From NCBI RefSeq assembly GCF_030704535.1, contig NC_081817.1:27901001-27965000 (forward strand): a DNA stretch of 64,000 nucleotides, read 5' to 3'. How positions within the stretch are numbered: the stretch's first letter is position 1; each line of letters opens with the position of its first letter. Both the position numbers and the translations under genes were made by a program. Source of the DNA: Vitis vinifera. Its lineage: Eukaryota > Streptophyta > Magnoliopsida > Vitales > Vitaceae. Positions 61,935 through 64,000 of this stretch are shown here, piece by piece. A model generated the notes under the pieces. That model was not told where the DNA came from and made no database searches. It saw only the letters and a program-made list of their open reading frames with translations.

Positions 61935-64000
61935 TCGAACCCCGAATCAAATGGTGCCATTGCCACTGCCGCTGCTAGGGACGAATCAGGGTTCCCGAAA
62001 CATCCCATGTTTCCCCACTCCTTGTATCCATACCTTACTACGAGCCCTCTCGCTCCACCAGGTACCTCCCGTTCTTCCTCACATCTCTATCCACCTCGTA
62101 TAGTCTCTATAGGCTCATCTCCATCTCATAACTTTTTCCCCTCATGACCTAGAATATTTATAGAGATATTTCCAACAACCTTCCTTATTCTATAAGGAAG
62201 TCTAATATTACAATAATATATCAACCTAGAAATATTCTATATAATATTCTTTACAAAAAAGGAATCTATACTAATTAGGAATTTGGGACACTTCCTAACA
62301 GAATGTGAACCATACTTATCAAAATATTCTTCAAAAATATATAGAAGATTCTAGGGTTTTACTTGCTTTTTAATTTTTTTTTTCTCAATCAAACTTATGC
62401 ACAAACTATCCTGGGATATGCATGATTGGATGTAATACAAAAATATCTATGTTTTTCTGAAAGAAAAAAACAGACATGACGTGTTATTTTATCCATCGAA
62501 TTTTATTTTAGTCTTCATCGGACGTCTTCCAAGTTTAAAGGTTTGAAAAATGCTCTTGAAATATATTAACTTGCAATTGTTGAATTATTGTTTTAGATAA
62601 ATCTATCAACTAGACTTTTAGAGCATAAATGTCTTCAATTTTATAGGAAAAAAGAGAAAGAGAAGGGAAAGGTTAGGGTTAAGGTTTGATGAGTATAGTT
62701 GGAAAGGGAAAAAATGAGGATAGTAATTTTGTTTTGTTCATAATTATTTCATTTGAAAAGGAAATCCGCGGGTTAAGAAGGGAGAACCTAGAAAGAACCC
62801 TAGAAAGATAATGTTAGAATTTTAGAACTATTTGGTTAGAGAGATTAATTTGACCCATATATTTTATGAATAAATAATGGAATTTGTTTTTGCTTGCCCT
62901 CCTTGGAAGCAGTTGAGTATAGTGTTGGTTCAAGTTGAGATATTGAACCTGATTCCATGACCTGGTCCGCAGGTTACATCTATGGCTTCAACGTTTTTGG
63001 ACCCATTTACAATGGAAATGCAGTCGTCACCTTCAACCAAAAAAACAAAAGCATGTAAGTCTCATGAAAAATCAGAACTCCCCATAATTCAACTTTTTTT
63101 TTTCTCATGGTTTACCTGTTGTGATAACAGATTCAATGATCTGAACATTTTCTGAGCTGGTCGCATGAATTCCTCAGTGTTGGGGCTCGTCTGTGGTGAA
63201 GTCGTCACGATCTTAAAAGCTTCAACATTCACAGATTGCTCAATACTAACATGCATTTCCTGGGCATTCTGTACTTTTGAGGCCATTCACTTTCAAGTTG
63301 TCGCATTGAATGAAGGATACCGCCTGTAAACCAAAGGTGTTCCATAAAAAGGGATGTCTCCATCTTATATAACGGGGAAACCCCTGTAAAATAATACTCT
63401 TGAAATAAGAAAAAAAAAATTATTATCTTTGTAGGAGCTATTGATTTATCAATAATGAATATTTATTAATTTTGAAAAAGTGTATTTGCATGTTCATCTT
63501 AGTATTTTATGCTATGTAAAGCTTCACAAGATGAAGATTCAGGATCAATGGACTCACCGTTGGTGCCTCGGTACAAGGCTGCATATGTAAAAGTACTAGT
63601 GGTTAGTCCTTAATTAATGACAAATAGACTTCAATGCAAAGAATTTTTCATACTTGAGTTTTGTTGATTTTGTATGAGTTTTTTCACCATATCATTCCAT
63701 TGCCATCTATGGTTCCTTCACCTTCTACTTGGAAGTTTTTTATGTTGTAGAACAAGGGCCAATGGCTCCTATCGTGCGCATAGTCTGAAGGATCATCAGA
63801 AGCCTCGATTGTTCCCAAGATCTAGTATGTTTAAGCATGAAAGAATTTGAGTTTTTGGGTGATGGAAGTACAAAATTTGATCATACTTTACATATAATTA
63901 ACTAATTAACTCACCTTCAACGTTACCGAATCAGATTTGCAGGGGCCTGAAAATGTAATTGGCTTAACATGATACTTCTTAACCTTAGGGACAACAAGCA

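Larger units (their letters stand above)
59793..62305. mobile_element. LTR element (2.5 kb) with GAATG target duplication, disrupted by a nested LTR
   Basis: GAATG at 59793-59797 and 62301-62305 flanks a sequence that starts TGTAGTGCC (59798) and ends CCTAACA (62300). The TG...CA ends and 5-bp duplication are the mark of an LTR retroelement insertion, and the sequence outside the duplication continues the polygalacturonase intron as in the second copy. Outer parts are about 59798-59989 and about 62000-62300. I see no coding region, so it is probably a solo LTR with another LTR inserted in it. The phrase gaggttttaacgtggttcgg is in the left part. Confidence 0.85.
58900..64000 (-). pseudogene. 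Polygalacturonase pseudogene, third copy, interrupted by an LTR element; 5' end beyond the window
   Basis: Exon remnants on the minus strand are exon 2 (63915 to the edge), 3 (63654-63821), 4 (63558-63578), 5 (63116-63323), 6 (62949-63030), 7 (about 59645-59749), 8 (59185-59309) and 9 (58900-59097). Exon 5 has a one-base insertion near 63275 and a one-base deletion near 63174, the latter within the NTDGI catalytic motif. Exon 7 has an in-frame TAG where the first copy has Lys, and its splice donor is deleted. Exon 8 gains 8 bases and has TGA (59194-59196) in place of a Cys codon. Exon 9 has TAA before the TGA it shares with the second copy. The LTR element at 59798-62300 separates exons 6 and 7. 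It cannot encode an enzyme. Confidence 0.9.

Overview
This window is nuclear DNA of a flowering plant, most likely a woody eudicot. Coding parts are split by GT-AG introns, the DNA between genes is very AT-rich, and there are plant-type LINEs, Ty1-copia and Ty3-gypsy remnants. The genes are plant families: actin-related protein ARP7, a LOG cytokinin-activating enzyme and GH28 polygalacturonases. The repeat style resembles grapevine (Vitis), but that is an impression; no marker in the sequence settles the species. All gene models were built by hand from reading frame, splice sites and intron phase.

Layout. 1-2161 is a T-rich tandem array carrying a 29-bp near-perfect palindrome in most units, with a higher-order period of about 0.83-0.86 kb. 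A 160-bp pyrimidine tract follows. 4367-10976 (+) is a three-exon gene for a 796-residue plant protein that I cannot name; its large first intron holds old internal duplications. 10977-15087 is gene-free, with a LINE tail and a decayed PIF/Harbinger transposase. 15088-30698 (+) is ARP7, seven exons spread over 15.6 kb. Its introns are swollen by LINE pieces, including two independent insertions with recognisable target-site duplications 30 bp apart. 30699-34267 is gene-free. 34268-35420 (-) is a LOG gene with six exons and a possible 51-residue N-terminal extension. 35800-42409 is gene-free apart from a short tandem duplication.

42410-64000 (-) is a tandem cluster of three polygalacturonase copies. 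The first (42410-45674) is complete. The second (50746-53640) keeps every catalytic motif but ends about 25 residues early. The third (58900 to beyond the window edge) is a pseudogene with frameshifts, stops and a lost splice donor. It is split by an LTR element bounded by a 5-bp target-site duplication, and inside that element lies a second, gypsy-type LTR with a tRNA-Asp-like primer binding site. A rotted Ty1-copia element sits between the second and third copies.

The genes do not form a pathway. ARP7 is a nuclear chromatin-remodelling subunit, LOG makes active cytokinin, and the polygalacturonases are secreted cell-wall enzymes. What links the window is its repeat history: local tandem duplication at satellite, intron and gene scale, followed by retroelement insertion.
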